This document shows, piece by piece, positions 17,647 to 29,494 of a stretch of DNA of 64,000 bases (within the stretch, counting starts at the first letter, position 1; every line of letters begins with the position of its first letter). The translations under genes and the position numbers were made by a program. Source of the DNA: Aquamicrobium aerolatum DSM 21857 (lineage in GTDB: Bacteria > Pseudomonadota > Alphaproteobacteria > Rhizobiales > Rhizobiaceae). A model generated the notes under the pieces. It did not search any database, was not told the DNA's origin, and worked only from the letters and a program-made list of their open reading frames with translations. The stretch spans positions 124,001-188,000 of the forward strand of contig NZ_FORF01000002.1 in the NCBI RefSeq assembly GCF_900113935.1, in the 5' to 3' direction.

Positions 17647-18600
17647 CTATAGACCATAGAGCCTGAAAGTGTCGCGACCCGACAATTCGCGCACCGCGCC
17701 CAGCTGAAGCAGACGGTCAAACAATCTCCTGCTGGCCCAGCGTGACAATGTGCTGGTGGTGAGCGATCCGGAGACGGAATCATCGCCCAGCAACTGCGCG
17801 ATCACCAAGGGGGCCGATTTCGAACGCAATTTCGGTTCTGCCGACAGCAGTTTCTCAGCCTGTGCCGCCAACTCCTCTCCAAGCGTGCAGGCGTGAGCGC
17901 CAGCAAGCACCGATGCAACAAGAAGCGCGCGGCGGAACTGCGCACTGCCCGGTCTGGCACGCTGGCGCTCCTCACCGAGACGCAACATTGGCGCATGGAT
18001 CTGCGTCGCAAAAAACGGCACATAGACCGGCCAGCGCATCCGCATCGACAATGCGCAATCTGCAACCCACCACGCCAACAATTCCGCTTTGGGGTCGATC
18101 TTCACGACCAGTTCGGCAGCATCGGCCGCAACCAGCGGCGCCGGCAGTCCGAAGTCTACCAATTCAGTGAGCCTCTCTCCCAACTCACCGAAATCGGCAA
18201 GCCAGGAAATGCCCAATTGTGCGGTTACCTTCTGCATCAATTGGGCGTCAGGGGGGCTCGAGCGCGCTGCCAGCCGTCGCCAGGCGTGGAAGATTTCTCC
18301 GGCAGGCCCCAACGCATCATTGGCTTGCCGCAGGTGCCAGGCGTCCCGCAGGTCGGGCTCCTCTTCCCGGCGGCCGGCAAGTCTTGACGCTTGCGCCGCA
18401 GCCTTCAACGCAAGGCGATGACGCCACGCACCAAGCCAGATCGCATCGGTTCGCACCAGTTGATCAACGGCAGTGAGAGCTGCCCCGGCAGCATAGGCGG
18501 CATCAATGTCAGATGCGTCCGTTCCACGCAGCATCGCCCAGGCAGGCACCTTGGGCAAAGGCGCAGCCGGCCGACGCAACGAATCAGGTTTCTTCCCCAT
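17647..18600 (-). CDS. DUF1403 family protein
   Basis: This 317-residue alanine/leucine-rich helical protein I recognise as DUF1403 (WAMLRGTDASDIDAAYAAGAALTAVD, EEPDLRDAWHLR, WWVADCALSMRMRWP, RALLVASVLAGAHACTLGEELA). No catalytic motif, signal peptide or clear membrane helix is visible. The last ~45 residues (LTTSTLSRWASRRLFDRLLQLGAVRELSGRDTF region) resemble a winged helix, as at the C-terminus of kleisins. It is translated just before a ScpB-like protein (2-bp gap). An ScpA-like partner role would fit that context but is my inference; the family has no function I know of. Confidence 0.82.
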   Translation of the reverse strand: MGKKPDSLRRPAAPLPKVPAWAMLRGTDASDIDAAYAAGAALTAVDQLVRTDAIWLGAWRHRLALKAAAQASRLAGRREEEPDLRDAWHLRQANDALGPAGEIFHAWRRLAARSSPPDAQLMQKVTAQLGISWLADFGELGERLTELVDFGLPAPLVAADAAELVVKIDPKAELLAWWVADCALSMRMRWPVYVPFFATQIHAPMLRLGEERQRARPGSAQFRRALLVASVLAGAHACTLGEELAAQAEKLLSAEPKLRSKSAPLVIAQLLGDDSVSGSLTTSTLSRWASRRLFDRLLQLGAVRELSGRDTFRLYGL

Positions 18601-18674
18601 GAAGGCAAACTAGTGCAACGGTGCGCCTTCCACCACAAACCCTCACCAAACCGCACAACTTCATGTCAGAGGTA

Positions 18675-19130
18675 TCACCGCCGCCTAGAAGCCAGCACAT
18701 TGCGGATCGAGAAGCTTGAGTGAATGCGCAGAACGCCGGGCATCGCGGAGAGTATCTCCTTGTGAATGCGCTCAAAGTCCCCCGCAGTCGCGACCTCGAC
18801 ACGCAGAAGATAGTCAGCGCCGCCGGTCATCAGAAAACACTCCCGGATTTCCGGGTATTTTCGAACCGCTGCTTCAAAGCGGTCGAGATATTCTTCCGTC
18901 TGCCGCTCCAGCGTGATGTTGATGATGACAGCAATCATCGCTTCCGCCTTGGAGGAATCGACGATGGCCGTGTAGCCACGAATGATACCGGCTTCTTCCA
19001 TCAGCTTCACACGCCGCAAACAGGCAGAAGGCGACAGTCCGACCTCTTCTGCCAGCCTGGCATTCGTCATGCGCCCGTCGAGCCGAAGTAGCCTGACAAT
19101 TTCACGGTCCGTACGATCATATGTTGGCAT
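18675..19130 (-). CDS. Lrp/AsnC family transcriptional regulator (DadR-like)
   Basis: This 151-residue Lrp-family regulator has a winged-helix domain (YDRTDREIVRLLRLDGRMTN, PSACLRRVKLMEEAGII; residues ~3-55) and a RAM domain (~65-145; IRECFLMTGGADYLLRV, MPGVLRIHSSFSIRNVL). ATG 19130 starts the domain; the open frame up to 19184 is within the promoter. It diverges from alanine racemase and D-amino-acid dehydrogenase genes, the arrangement of DadR (alanine-responsive) with dadX-dadA, so alanine is the probable effector. Confidence 0.92.
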   Translation of the reverse strand: MPTYDRTDREIVRLLRLDGRMTNARLAEEVGLSPSACLRRVKLMEEAGIIRGYTAIVDSSKAEAMIAVIINITLERQTEEYLDRFEAAVRKYPEIRECFLMTGGADYLLRVEVATAGDFERIHKEILSAMPGVLRIHSSFSIRNVLASRRR

Positions 19131-19272
19131 GGCAGAATATTCGTTCCATTGATTGAATATGCGGAAAATCATCTTTCCGCGCACGTCTCTTTCATCTCAC
19201 AGTAAGAAATTTCACCGAAAATTCAATATGATCTTGCCCAGAGGGAACATCCGGCCGATCACGGAGATTGAA
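19131..19272. promoter_or_regulatory. Divergent regulatory region between the Lrp gene and alr-dadA
   Basis: GAATATTC, a perfect 8-bp palindrome, is at 19135-19142 and a second GAATAT starts at 19155, 20 bp (two helical turns) later. A TTCAATATG occurs at about 19222. This spacing is typical of Lrp-family oligomer binding and suggests autoregulation plus control of alr-dadA. Confidence 0.55.
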
Positions 19273-20403
19273 GTGAACATAGGGCTGCGCCAGAAACACA
19301 TCGTCGCTGACGAGAGCGAGGTTGCAGCGTCCGGCTACCTGGCGATCGACCTTGCAGCGCTTCAGCGCAATTATGAACGGATTGCTGCGCAGGCAGCACC
19401 GGCGCGCGCCGCCGCCGTCGTCAAGGCAAATGCGTATGGATTGGGCGCATTGCAGATCTCTCGTGCGCTTCTTACCCAAGGATGCCGCGATTTTTTCGTC
19501 GCAGAATTCGTTGAAGCAATGGAGCTTCACGCTGACCTGCCCGGCGCAACGCTTTATGTTCTGAACGGCCTTCAACCCGGAAACGAGGTGATGTGCGCGC
19601 AAGCAAACATTGTCCCGGTGGCCAATTCGCTCGAACAGTTGAAGCGCTGGCATGCCACGGCAGTTAAACTCGGCAGGAAACTCCCTGTCATCCTTCAGTT
19701 CGACACCGGCATGAGCAGGCTTGGCATCCCGCCTGAAGACAGACCGGAAGCAAAAGCGCTTGCAGCCGAGAGCGAGAGTCTCGACCTTCTTTATGTCATG
19801 AGCCATCTGGCTTCAGCCGACGACAATGAAAGCGATCAGAATCCGGCCCAGCTTGTCGAAATGCAGCAGGTCTCGGAGGAATTTTCAGGCATGTCTGTCT
19901 GCTTCGCCAATTCCGGCGGCGTATTCCTTGGCACGCAATACCACGCAGATCTGGTGCGCCCAGGCATTGCCCTTTATGGCGGCGCGCCCACGGGCGGGCG
20001 TCAGAACCCGATGGAGCCCGTGGTGAAACTGGACGTCGCGGTTGTGCAGACACGGACGGTCCCGCCCGGCGCGGCCATCGGTTACAGCAGCAGCTTCATT
20101 GCGGCATCTCAGATGCGCCTGGCTACACTGGCCATTGGCTATGCGGATGGGTTGCCCCGAAGCCTCAGCAACCGCGGTGCATTCTACCATGGGGGCGTGC
20201 GCCTTCCGATCGTCGGCAGAGTGTCGATGGACAGCACCATCGTCGATGTCTCGGCGCTGGCGCCGGATGCGCTGCAACTTGGCAGTCTGGTCGAAGTTAT
20301 CGGGCAACACCAGACGATCGACGACATCGCCAGCGCAGCCGATACCATTTCATACGAAATCCTAACACGTCTCGGCACGCGCTACCGGCGCACCTACTGC
20401 TGA
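19273..20403 (+). CDS. alr: Alanine racemase (catabolic, DadX type by context)
   Basis: This fold-III PLP racemase interconverts L- and D-alanine. The PLP lysine lies in [12 protein letters not shown] (Lys51 from the chosen start); [24 protein letters not shown] and the catalytic tyrosine region AIGYSSSF follow, and the C-terminal domain has [15 protein letters not shown] chose GTG 19273, which has GGAG 6-7 nt upstream, giving 376 aa; ATG 19228 would add 15 residues but lacks a ribosome site. Followed 26 bp later by dadA, it most likely feeds D-alanine into degradation rather than cell-wall synthesis. Confidence 0.93.
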   Translation: MNIGLRQKHIVADESEVAASGYLAIDLAALQRNYERIAAQAAPARAAAVVKANAYGLGALQISRALLTQGCRDFFVAEFVEAMELHADLPGATLYVLNGLQPGNEVMCAQANIVPVANSLEQLKRWHATAVKLGRKLPVILQFDTGMSRLGIPPEDRPEAKALAAESESLDLLYVMSHLASADDNESDQNPAQLVEMQQVSEEFSGMSVCFANSGGVFLGTQYHADLVRPGIALYGGAPTGGRQNPMEPVVKLDVAVVQTRTVPPGAAIGYSSSFIAASQMRLATLAIGYADGLPRSLSNRGAFYHGGVRLPIVGRVSMDSTIVDVSALAPDALQLGSLVEVIGQHQTIDDIASAADTISYEILTRLGTRYRRTYC

Positions 20404-20429
20404 ACAATTCGGACCCAGGGGCAACCAAC

Positions 20430-21680
20430 ATGAAAGTCATCGTTCTCGGGGCAGGCATCATCGGTGTCACCACCGCCTATCAGCTTGCAAAGGCGGGACA
20501 TGAGGTCACCGTCATCGACCGGCAGCCCGGACCGGCGCTGGAAACCAGCTTTGCCAATGCAGGCGAAGTCTCGTTCGGCTACTGCTCGCCCTGGGCTGCA
20601 CCGGGCATTCCAATGAAGGCGCTGAAATGGGTGTTCATGGAACACGCTCCGCTGATCCTGCGTCCAAAGCTCGACTGGACGATGATCTCGTGGATGCTCC
20701 GGATGCTGTCCAACTGCACGTCATCGCGCTACGCCATCAACAAGAGCCGAATGCTGCAACTGGCCGATTACAGCCGAACCGCCTTTGCCGATCTGCGGGC
20801 CGAGACCGGGATTGACTACGACCACCGGATGCAAGGCACGCTGCAATTGTTCCGCACCCAGCAGCAGCTGGATGCATCAGGCAAGGACGTCAAGGCGCTC
20901 GCAGCGGACGGTATCCCCTATGAGGTGCTGGACCGCGACGCTTGCCTGGCGGTCGAGCCAGCTCTGCGCCATGTCTCGGATAAATTCGTCGGCGGTCTTC
21001 TGACGCCGAAAGACGAGACCGGCGACTGCTTCAAGTTCACCAATTCGCTGGCGGAAAAGGCCGCAGCTCTGGGCGTAAAGTTCCGCTATAATACCGGCGT
21101 CAACGGCCTGGATATCGAGGGCGGCAAGGTTCGCGGAGTTATCTGCGAACAGGAACGGATTGCAGCCGACAAGGTGGTTGTCGCACTCGGCAGCTACACT
21201 CCGCTGCTGCTGAAGCGCTATGGCATCGCTCTGCCGGTCTATCCGGTGAAGGGCTATTCGCTCACGCTCCCAATCGTCGATGCCTCCCGCGCACCTGAAT
21301 CGACGGTCATGGACGAAACCTACAAGATCGCGATCACCCGTCTCGGCGACCGGATCAGGGTGGGCGGAATGGCAGAAATCTCAGGCTATACGAACGATCT
21401 GGGACAAGCCCGCAAGCGGACGCTCGCTCATTCGGTGACAGATCTGTTTCCGGGCGGCGATATGGACCAGGCCACGTTCTGGTCAGGTCTGCGCCCGATG
21501 ACGCCGGACGGGACGCCGGTGATCGGCCCGACCAAGATCGACGGGCTTTATCTCAACACCGGCCATGGCACCCTGGGCTGGACCATGAGCACCGGATCCG
21601 CGCTCGTGATCAGCGATCTCGTCAGTGGACGCAAGCCGCAGATCGACGCGACAGATCTTGCCGTCAGCCGCTACGGTTGA
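20430..21680 (+). CDS. dadA: D-amino acid dehydrogenase, small subunit
   Basis: DadA (416 aa) is a membrane-associated flavoprotein that oxidises D-alanine and other D-amino acids to 2-oxo acids and ammonia. It has the N-terminal FAD fold [21 protein letters not shown] (residues ~3-23), the [20 protein letters not shown] segment characteristic of Dad[11 protein letters not shown], and the C-terminal [15 protein letters not shown]. Length is normal. ATG 20430 has an AGGGGC-type ribosome site. Together with the upstream racemase it forms the alanine catabolic dad operon, with the divergent Lrp gene as probable regulator. Confidence 0.96.
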   Translation: MKVIVLGAGIIGVTTAYQLAKAGHEVTVIDRQPGPALETSFANAGEVSFGYCSPWAAPGIPMKALKWVFMEHAPLILRPKLDWTMISWMLRMLSNCTSSRYAINKSRMLQLADYSRTAFADLRAETGIDYDHRMQGTLQLFRTQQQLDASGKDVKALAADGIPYEVLDRDACLAVEPALRHVSDKFVGGLLTPKDETGDCFKFTNSLAEKAAALGVKFRYNTGVNGLDIEGGKVRGVICEQERIAADKVVVALGSYTPLLLKRYGIALPVYPVKGYSLTLPIVDASRAPESTVMDETYKIAITRLGDRIRVGGMAEISGYTNDLGQARKRTLAHSVTDLFPGGDMDQATFWSGLRPMTPDGTPVIGPTKIDGLYLNTGHGTLGWTMSTGSALVISDLVSGRKPQIDATDLAVSRYG

Positions 21681-21691
21681 CGGCAAGGCCG

Positions 21692-22096
21692 TCAGCTCGG
21701 CAATTGCATCAGTTCGATGCGAACATCCTCGGGTGTCGCGACAAATGCGATGAGGGTGCCGTCGGCGAGCTCGGCCTGCTCGCCGATCAAGGTCGCGCCA
21801 TGAGCGCAAGCCTTCTCGATCAGTTTCTCAAGGTTGTCGGTGACAATAGCGAAATGCTCGAGGCCCAGCGTCAGTTCGGTCTGGCCCTTTGGCAATTTCA
21901 AACCCGGCGCAGGATTTGAGAAGATCAGCAACGGGCCGTCCTTGCCACCCAGCGCACAGCGAATGAGCCGCTCTCCCGACGGGCGCGTTGCATCCATCAC
22001 GACCGAAGCGCCGAACACCTGCCCATACCATGCGGCAGCGGCCTGAGGATCGTCGCACTTGATGTGGATGTGATGGATGAAATTTGGATTGGGCAT
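21692..22096 (-). CDS. VOC superfamily (glyoxalase/dioxygenase-fold) protein
   Basis: This 134-residue protein has the paired beta-alpha-beta-beta-beta fold of the vicinal oxygen chelate superfamily. HHIHIKCDDPQAAAAWYGQVFG gives the first metal-ligand histidine region, GLEHFAIVTDNLEKLIEKACAHGA the second module, and DVRIELMQL near the end the usual final glutamate. The specific reaction cannot be read from sequence; glyoxalase, fosfomycin-resistance-like and ring-cleavage roles all occur. Start ATG 22096 was chosen over 22108 because it begins the conserved region. Its stop lies 11 bp from the convergent dadA stop. Confidence 0.82.
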   Translation of the reverse strand: MPNPNFIHHIHIKCDDPQAAAAWYGQVFGASVVMDATRPSGERLIRCALGGKDGPLLIFSNPAPGLKLPKGQTELTLGLEHFAIVTDNLEKLIEKACAHGATLIGEQAELADGTLIAFVATPEDVRIELMQLPS

Positions 22097-22175
22097 GGCT
22101 GATTCCATAGAGGTCGCTGCAATCTGCGGCGGTCATGCTTTCATCCGAAAATGTACTTTCGCCGCTCTGTCGGGC

Positions 22176-22745
22176 TTACGCCACAGCCCACAGCTCAATG
22201 TCAAGCATCGACACCGAAACCGGGCCAAGAGTAAAGCTCTCCCCATCCTCGATCATCAGGCAGTCGAATGGACCGAACCTCACTTCTTCGGTTTGCGTCA
22301 TGATGCTGCCCGCAGATGCCGGAACGAGAAACCGGATCGACTTTGCCGTGATTTTGCTCTCCGCCTCAAACACACGGCGCTCCATCCGGTGCGCAAAGCG
22401 ACCGCGCCGCGTCATGACGTTGAGATCCATCGTGCCGCCATTCACATTGCGGCTGGAGATCTGCCATTCGCCCGGAAACGGGAAAGGTGTTCCGCCGGGC
22501 GAAAGCAGGTGTTCGCTCTCGTCCGGCAGATCAAGGATAAGCCCTGCGCCTTCAAGCAGTGCGATGGTCCGGTCGATGCCCGGAAAGAGCGAAAACGGAC
22601 CATCCGCGCCGACATGGGCGATGCTGATGCGCCAGTCGAACGCATCAACAGTGCTGCCTTCAGGAAAGGTCAGGACCTCTTCGGTGAGGCCCTGTCCGTT
22701 CTTCCATGGCATTTGCCGGTAGCCGGCGCGGCGCAGGATCTGCAT
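22176..22745 (-). CDS. hutD: HutD family protein
   Basis: HutD is a cupin-fold protein conserved in hut operons and thought to restrain histidine utilisation, perhaps by sensing urocanate. This 189-residue copy shows the family pattern YRQMPWKNGQGLTEEVLTFP (~9-28), FDWRISIAHVGADGPFSLFPGIDRTIALLEG and the conserved RNVNGGTMDLNVMTRRG. ATG 22745 lies 1 bp after the hutU stop (TGAGATG), so translation is coupled. It is the last gene of the hutI-hutH-hutG-hutU-hutD series. Confidence 0.93.
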   Translation of the reverse strand: MQILRRAGYRQMPWKNGQGLTEEVLTFPEGSTVDAFDWRISIAHVGADGPFSLFPGIDRTIALLEGAGLILDLPDESEHLLSPGGTPFPFPGEWQISSRNVNGGTMDLNVMTRRGRFAHRMERRVFEAESKITAKSIRFLVPASAGSIMTQTEEVRFGPFDCLMIEDGESFTLGPVSVSMLDIELWAVA

Positions 22746-22746
22746 C

Positions 22747-24420
<1,674 letters not shown>

Positions 24421-24434
24421 ATCGATCTGTCTCC

Positions 24435-25238
24435 TCAGCGTTTCAGGCCGAGCGCGATGGTCTCGATGCGCTCAAGTAACTGTTTCAGGTGGATGCGCAG
24501 GCGGTCGGCTTTCGCCGCGTCATAGGCAAAGGGCGGGGCTTCGGTGGCGAGATGGTTGATCTGCGCGAGTTCCATCTGGATGGCGTGGACGCCGGTCCCC
24601 GGCTTGCCGTAGTGCCGCGTCGTCCAGCCACCACGAAAGCGGCCGTTGAGCACCGACGAATAGCCATCAGCTGCCGCTGTGACATCGACCACAGCCTGCT
24701 CGATGGCCGGATCGCAGGTCATGCCACCGTCGGTGCCGATGTTGAAATCGGGCAGTCGGCCCTCAAACAGGAACGGGATCAGCGAGCGGATCGAATGGCA
24801 GTCATAGAGCACAGCAACGCCATGTTCGGCGCGCACACGCTCGATCTCCGCCTCAAGGGTAGCATGATACGGGCGGTGAAAATTGTCGCGGCGAAGTGCG
24901 ATGTCGGCCTCGGACGGCTCTTCGCCGTCCTTCCAGATCGGATTGCCGTCAAAGTCGCTGGTGGGGACCAGACCGGTGGTGTTCTGGCCGGGGTAGAGGC
25001 TGACACCGGATGGGTCGCGGTTGGCGTCGATGACATAGCGATGAAACGTGGCTCGCACGGTCGTCGCATTGGGCAAGAGGCCGGCATAGAGCTGGTGAAT
25101 GTGCCAATCGGTGTCTGCGAGCAGACGGCCATTGTCGTTGAGACGGTCCCAGATATCGGCGGGAACGTTGGTTCCGGTGTGCGGAAATGCGAGAATGACC
25201 GGCGACGACCCACGCGAGATTTCGTAAAGATCGCTCAT
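24435..25238 (-). CDS. hutG: N-formylglutamate deformylase
   Basis: HutG (267 aa) hydrolyses N-formylglutamate to glutamate and formate, the last step of the five-step histidine pathway. It carries [23 protein letters not shown] (metal-binding Asp/His), [21 protein letters not shown], and a C-terminal [23 protein letters not shown], all typical of the N-formylglutamate amidohydrolase family. Its partner enzyme hutF is encoded across the divergent promoter, confirming the deiminase/deformylase route. Start codon lies 2 bp after the hutH stop. Confidence 0.97.
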   Translation of the reverse strand: MSDLYEISRGSSPVILAFPHTGTNVPADIWDRLNDNGRLLADTDWHIHQLYAGLLPNATTVRATFHRYVIDANRDPSGVSLYPGQNTTGLVPTSDFDGNPIWKDGEEPSEADIALRRDNFHRPYHATLEAEIERVRAEHGVAVLYDCHSIRSLIPFLFEGRLPDFNIGTDGGMTCDPAIEQAVVDVTAAADGYSSVLNGRFRGGWTTRHYGKPGTGVHAIQMELAQINHLATEAPPFAYDAAKADRLRIHLKQLLERIETIALGLKR

Positions 25239-25240
25239 CC

Positions 25241-26776
25241 TCAGGCTTCCAGCGCCGGCAGGATGTTGGCGGATACGGAACCAACCAGCGCGCCATCTGC
25301 GATGAGACGGGTCGCGGCTTCAAGGTCGTTGGCCATGTAGCGATCTTCCTCAAGCGATGGCACCACATTGCGCACGCAGGCAATCGCCTTCTGCAGTTCG
25401 GCGCTGGTGATCAGCGGTGCGCGCAGTTCGACGCCCAGCGCACCGGCCAGCGCCTCGATGCCGATGATGGCGAACAGATTTTCGGTCATCTGCAACAGGC
25501 GGCGCGCACCGTGGCAGGCCATCGACACATGGTCTTCCTGATTGGCCGAAGTGGGCGTCGAATCGACCGATGCGGGGTGCGACATCTGCTTGTTTTCGCT
25601 CATCAGCGCGGCAGACGTGACCTCGGCGATCATCAGGCCGGAGTTAAGGCCGGGCTTCTTCGCAAGGAACGGCGGCAGTCCGTAGGACAGCGCCGGGTCG
25701 ACCAGAAGCGCGATACGGCGCTGCGCGATGGCACCGATCTCGCAGACGGCAAGCGCGATCTGGTCAGCGGCAAAGGCGACTGGCTCCGCGTGGAAATTTC
25801 CTCCCGAAACGACGCTGTCATCGGACAGGACGAGCGGATTATCGGTCACCGCGTTGGCTTCTATCTCCAGCGTGCGTGCAACTTGACGCAGCAGGTCGAG
25901 ACAGGCGCCGTCGACCTGCGGCTGGCAGCGGATGCAGTACGGATCCTGAACGCGCTCGTCGCCCTCGATATGGCTTTCGCGGATCACCGAGCCGTCAAGC
26001 AATGCGCGCAGCGCGGCAGCCGTGTCGATCTGGCCGCGATGACCGCGCAGCGTGTGAATGTCTTCCACGAACGGCGCGGACGAGCCCATCGCCGCGTCGG
26101 TCGAAAGCGCGCCAGTGATGAGGGCCGCCTGCGCCGCCCTATGGGCACGGAAGAGACCGGCCAGTGCAAGCGCAGTGGATGCCTGCGTGCCGTTGATCAG
26201 CGCCAAGCCTTCCTTGGCAGCGAGCACGACTGGCGACAGACCGGCGCGGGAAAGCGCATCGGCACCCGGCAGGCGCTCGCCGTTGAAGAAGGCTTCGCCT
26301 TCGCCCATCATCACGGCGGCAAAATGCGCCAGTGGGGCAAGGTCGCCCGACGCACCGACAGAACCCTTTTCGGGGATCACCGGGAGGACGTTCTTTTCCA
26401 GCATCGCTTCGATAAGACGGACCAGTTCGAGCCGCACGCCGGACGCGCCGCGGCCGAGCGAAACGAGCTTCAGCGCCATGATCAGGCGCACGACATTGTC
26501 GGGCATCGGTGCGCCAACGCCGCAGCAATGCGACAGGATGAGGTTGCGCTGCAGCGTCGCTGTATCGGCACTGTCGATCTTGATCGAGGCGAGTTTGCCG
26601 AAGCCGGTATTGACGCCATAGACGGGAGCATTCCCGGCAGCGATGGCGGCGATGCGCGCAGCCGCGCGTTCGATGCCAGCATCAAAGCTGCGGTCGAGCA
26701 CGGCATTGGTGCCGTTCCAATAGATGTCGGCGAGCTGCGAAAGCGGGACAGAACCGGGATGGAGCGTAATGGTCAT
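25241..26776 (-). CDS. hutH: Histidine ammonia-lyase
   Basis: HutH (511 aa) deaminates histidine to urocanate. The catalytic MIO group forms autocatalytically from the Ala-Ser-Gly in [14 protein letters not shown] (~residues 140-145). Other hallmarks are [14 protein letters not shown] near the N-terminus, [24 protein letters not shown] and [17 protein letters not shown] start at ATG 26776 ([12 protein letters not shown]); the open frame continues ~600 bp further upstream but this is antisense-type noise overlapping hutI. Position second in the operon, 14 bp after hutI. Confidence 0.98.
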   Translation of the reverse strand: MTITLHPGSVPLSQLADIYWNGTNAVLDRSFDAGIERAAARIAAIAAGNAPVYGVNTGFGKLASIKIDSADTATLQRNLILSHCCGVGAPMPDNVVRLIMALKLVSLGRGASGVRLELVRLIEAMLEKNVLPVIPEKGSVGASGDLAPLAHFAAVMMGEGEAFFNGERLPGADALSRAGLSPVVLAAKEGLALINGTQASTALALAGLFRAHRAAQAALITGALSTDAAMGSSAPFVEDIHTLRGHRGQIDTAAALRALLDGSVIRESHIEGDERVQDPYCIRCQPQVDGACLDLLRQVARTLEIEANAVTDNPLVLSDDSVVSGGNFHAEPVAFAADQIALAVCEIGAIAQRRIALLVDPALSYGLPPFLAKKPGLNSGLMIAEVTSAALMSENKQMSHPASVDSTPTSANQEDHVSMACHGARRLLQMTENLFAIIGIEALAGALGVELRAPLITSAELQKAIACVRNVVPSLEEDRYMANDLEAATRLIADGALVGSVSANILPALEA

Positions 26777-26790
26777 GAGAATGTTCCAGA

Positions 26791-28020
26791 CTAGGCGGTG
26801 ATATGGGTGCGGCCGGCGCGAACGCGCGCGTGCAGCGGATTGAATCCGAAGCGGTAGACGAGTTCGGCGGGTTCGCTGATCGACCAGAGAGCGAAATCGG
26901 CGTCCTTGCCGGCTTCCAACGTGCCGATGCGGTCGAGCTTGCCCAGCGCCCGGGCGGCCTCGCGGGTAGTCCCGGCGATGCACTCCTCGACCGTCATGGC
27001 AAACAGCGTCGCGCCCATATTCATGGTCAGGAGCAGCGAGGTCAGCGGCGAGGTGCCGGGATTGTTGTCGGTGGCAAGCGCCATATGCGTGCCGTGCTTG
27101 CGGAAGAGCTCGACCGGCGGCTTCTTCGTCTCGCGGATGAAGTAGAATGCGCCCGGAAGCAGCACGGCGACCGTGCCTGCCTTGGCCATCGCCGCAGCGC
27201 CAGCATCGTCGGTATATTCGAGATGATCGGCGGACAGAGCGCCGTAGCCGGCGGCAAGCGCTGCGCCGTGGAGGTTGGAAAGCTGGTCGGCGTGCAGCTT
27301 GACAGGCAAGCCTAGACGCTGCGCGGCGTCGAAGACGAGCTTCATCTCGTCGGGCGAAAAGGCGATGCCCTCGCAAAAGCCGTCTACCGCATCAATAAGG
27401 CCTTCGGCGTGACCGGCTTCAAGACCGGGCAGCACAACCTCGCGGATGAAATCGACATTGCGGCCCTTGTACTCGGCGGGCGTTGCGTGGGCGCCAAGAT
27501 AGGTGGTGGTGATCGCGACATCGCGTGCATCGGCCAGCTGGCGTGCCGCGCGCAACATCTTCAACTCGTCCGCGACAGTGAGGCCGTAGCCGGACTTGAT
27601 CTCAACCGTGGTGACGCCCTCGCCGATCAGCGCATCCAGCCGTGGCAGGGTTTCTGCCACAAGATCGGCTTCGGAGGCTTCACGAACATTGCGAACGGAC
27701 GAGACGATGCCACCGCCAGCACGCGCAATCTCCTCATAGGAAGCGCCTGCGAGCCGCATCTCGAATTCACGGGCGCGGTTGCCGGCATGGACGAGATGGG
27801 TGTGGCAGTCGACGAGACCGGGCGTGATCCAGCGCCCCTCGCAATCCGTCGTCGTCGCGCCGGACAGTTCTGATGACGGCAGATCAGCGGCAGGGCCCGC
27901 GAAGACGATCTTTCCCTCACGCACGGCAATCGCAGCGCTCTCGACAAGCCCAAGGCCCTGCGAGGCAGGATCGAGCGTCATGAGACGCGCGTTGGTCCAG
28001 ATCTGATCGCCCTTTGCCAC
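26791..28020 (-). CDS. hutI: Imidazolonepropionase
   Basis: HutI (409 aa), an amidohydrolase-fold metalloenzyme, opens imidazolone propionate to formiminoglutamate. The first metal site is in [19 protein letters not shown], with [44 protein letters not shown], and [11 protein letters not shown] near the C-terminus. I place the start at GTG 28020, which has an excellent GGGAGG 5 nt upstream and begins immediately before the family N-terminus; the ORF start at 28101 would run through the HutC operator. First gene of the minus-strand hut operon. Confidence 0.96.
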   Translation of the reverse strand: MAKGDQIWTNARLMTLDPASQGLGLVESAAIAVREGKIVFAGPAADLPSSELSGATTTDCEGRWITPGLVDCHTHLVHAGNRAREFEMRLAGASYEEIARAGGGIVSSVRNVREASEADLVAETLPRLDALIGEGVTTVEIKSGYGLTVADELKMLRAARQLADARDVAITTTYLGAHATPAEYKGRNVDFIREVVLPGLEAGHAEGLIDAVDGFCEGIAFSPDEMKLVFDAAQRLGLPVKLHADQLSNLHGAALAAGYGALSADHLEYTDDAGAAAMAKAGTVAVLLPGAFYFIRETKKPPVELFRKHGTHMALATDNNPGTSPLTSLLLTMNMGATLFAMTVEECIAGTTREAARALGKLDRIGTLEAGKDADFALWSISEPAELVYRFGFNPLHARVRAGRTHITA

Positions 28021-28126
28021 TGCTACCTCCCGACAAGCCGTTGCGTCTGCGACGTTAATATGTATATACTTAATCAAATGGCTCGCGGGCCAAAATGTCA
28101 AGCCCGATTGCGGAGGAGATTTGCTG
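28021..28126. promoter_or_regulatory. Divergent hut promoter with HutC-family operator (GTATATAC at 28062-28069)
   Basis: This 106-bp region drives hutI-H-G-U-D leftward and hutF-hutC rightward. At 28062-28069 the sequence GTATATAC matches exactly the GT-N-TA-N-AC consensus described for HutC-subfamily GntR regulators, inside an AT-rich ~20-bp block (28055-28074). A strong ribosome site GGAGGAG for hutF lies at 28112-28118. HutC binding here, relieved by urocanate, would coordinate both transcripts. Confidence 0.75.
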
Positions 28127-29470
28127 ATGGCTGCGATTCACGCTGAAAACGCGCTGTTGCCCGAGGGGCTGGCCCGTGATGTGCGCATCGTTTTTTCAGC
28201 GACAGGCATCGAAAGCGTCACGCCGGGAGCGACGGCGCAGGCGGGCGACGAGCGCCATTCTTTCGTGGTGCCGACAATGGCGAACTTGCACAGCCATGCA
28301 TTTCAAAGGGCGATGGCGGGGCTCGCCGAAACCCGCGGCCCTGCGGAAGACAGTTTCTGGAGCTGGCGCACTGAGATGTATCGTCTGGCGCTGTCGATGA
28401 GCCCAGACGATGTGCAGGCGGTCGCGGCGCAGCTCTACATGGAGATGCTGGAAGCAGGATTTTGCCGCGTCGGCGAGTTTCACTATCTCCACCACGACAA
28501 GGACGGCGCGCCTTACGCCGATCCTGCCGAGATGGCGGTGCGCATCGCGGCTGCGAGCGTTGAAACCGGCATCTCGCTGACCTTGCTTCCAGTGTTTTAC
28601 GCGCATTCGGGTTTTGGCGGGGCTGCACCGATCGAAGGACAGCGGCGTTTCATTCATGATCTCGACGGGTTTGCGCGGCTGATCGAGCGCTCCTCCGAGA
28701 TTTTCTCCGATGTTTCAGGCTCGGTATTGGGCGTCGCTCCGCACAGCCTTCGTGCGGTGACGCCGCAGGAACTGGATACCGTAACGCAGCTGCTTCCGAA
28801 CAAGCCGGTGCATATTCATGTCGCCGAGCAGATCAAGGAAGTTGAGGACTGCGTTGCATGGTCGGGCAAGCGCCCGGTGGAATGGCTGCTCGACAACGCT
28901 GACGTCAACGAGCACTGGTGCCTGATCCACGCCACGCATATGAGCGACGATGAAACAACAGGGATGGCGCGAAGCGGTGCCATCGCCGGTCTCTGTCCGA
29001 TCACGGAAGCGAATCTTGGCGACGGTGTCTTCAATGCGCCTGGCTTCATCGCCAATGGCGGTCGCTTTGGCGTGGGATCGGACAGCAATATTCTGATCTC
29101 TTTGCCGGAAGAGCTGCGGACGCTGGAATATTCGCAGCGTCTCTTGCGCCGCTCGCGCAATGTCGTCGCCGAGCCCGGCCAGTCGACTGGCGTCTCGCTC
29201 TATCAACATGCGCTGGCAGGGGGCGCGCAGGCCACAGGCGCGGTCGGCGGCATCCTCGCGGGCGCACCCGCCGACCTCCTGGCACTCGACACCTCACCGG
29301 CTGCATATCTTCCCGCACACAAGGTGCTCGACCATTTCGTCTTTGCCCGCGATATCGGCGTTGATTGTGTCTGGGTGCGCGGCAGGAAACTGGTCGAAAG
29401 CGGGCGACACCGCGACCATGATCGGATCTCCGCGCGTTTCCGCAAGACAATGTCACACCTTGCCGACTAG
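28127..29470 (+). CDS. hutF: Formimidoylglutamate deiminase
   Basis: HutF (447 aa) is an amidohydrolase that converts formiminoglutamate to N-formylglutamate and ammonia. Signatures include [19 protein letters not shown] (metal His), [50 protein letters not shown] and [12 protein letters not shown] (catalytic Asp region). ATG 28127 is chosen over the in-frame TTG 28121 because GGAGGAG lies ~8 nt upstream. With HutG this defines the formylglutamate branch; hutC follows 24 bp later. Confidence 0.97.
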   Translation: MAAIHAENALLPEGLARDVRIVFSATGIESVTPGATAQAGDERHSFVVPTMANLHSHAFQRAMAGLAETRGPAEDSFWSWRTEMYRLALSMSPDDVQAVAAQLYMEMLEAGFCRVGEFHYLHHDKDGAPYADPAEMAVRIAAASVETGISLTLLPVFYAHSGFGGAAPIEGQRRFIHDLDGFARLIERSSEIFSDVSGSVLGVAPHSLRAVTPQELDTVTQLLPNKPVHIHVAEQIKEVEDCVAWSGKRPVEWLLDNADVNEHWCLIHATHMSDDETTGMARSGAIAGLCPITEANLGDGVFNAPGFIANGGRFGVGSDSNILISLPEELRTLEYSQRLLRRSRNVVAEPGQSTGVSLYQHALAGGAQATGAVGGILAGAPADLLALDTSPAAYLPAHKVLDHFVFARDIGVDCVWVRGRKLVESGRHRDHDRISARFRKTMSHLAD

Positions 29471-29494
29471 CGCTGCGCAGGACATAAGTCGCCG

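Noticed and set aside
25511-26794. 427-codon plus-strand open frame antisense to hutH
   Set aside because: Mirrors the hutH codon structure, is Arg/Gln/Asp-rich and unlike any protein family; shadow of a certain gene.
26777-27376. 200-codon N-terminal extension of hutH
   Set aside because: It lies entirely within hutI in another frame, and HutH begins naturally at ATG 26776.
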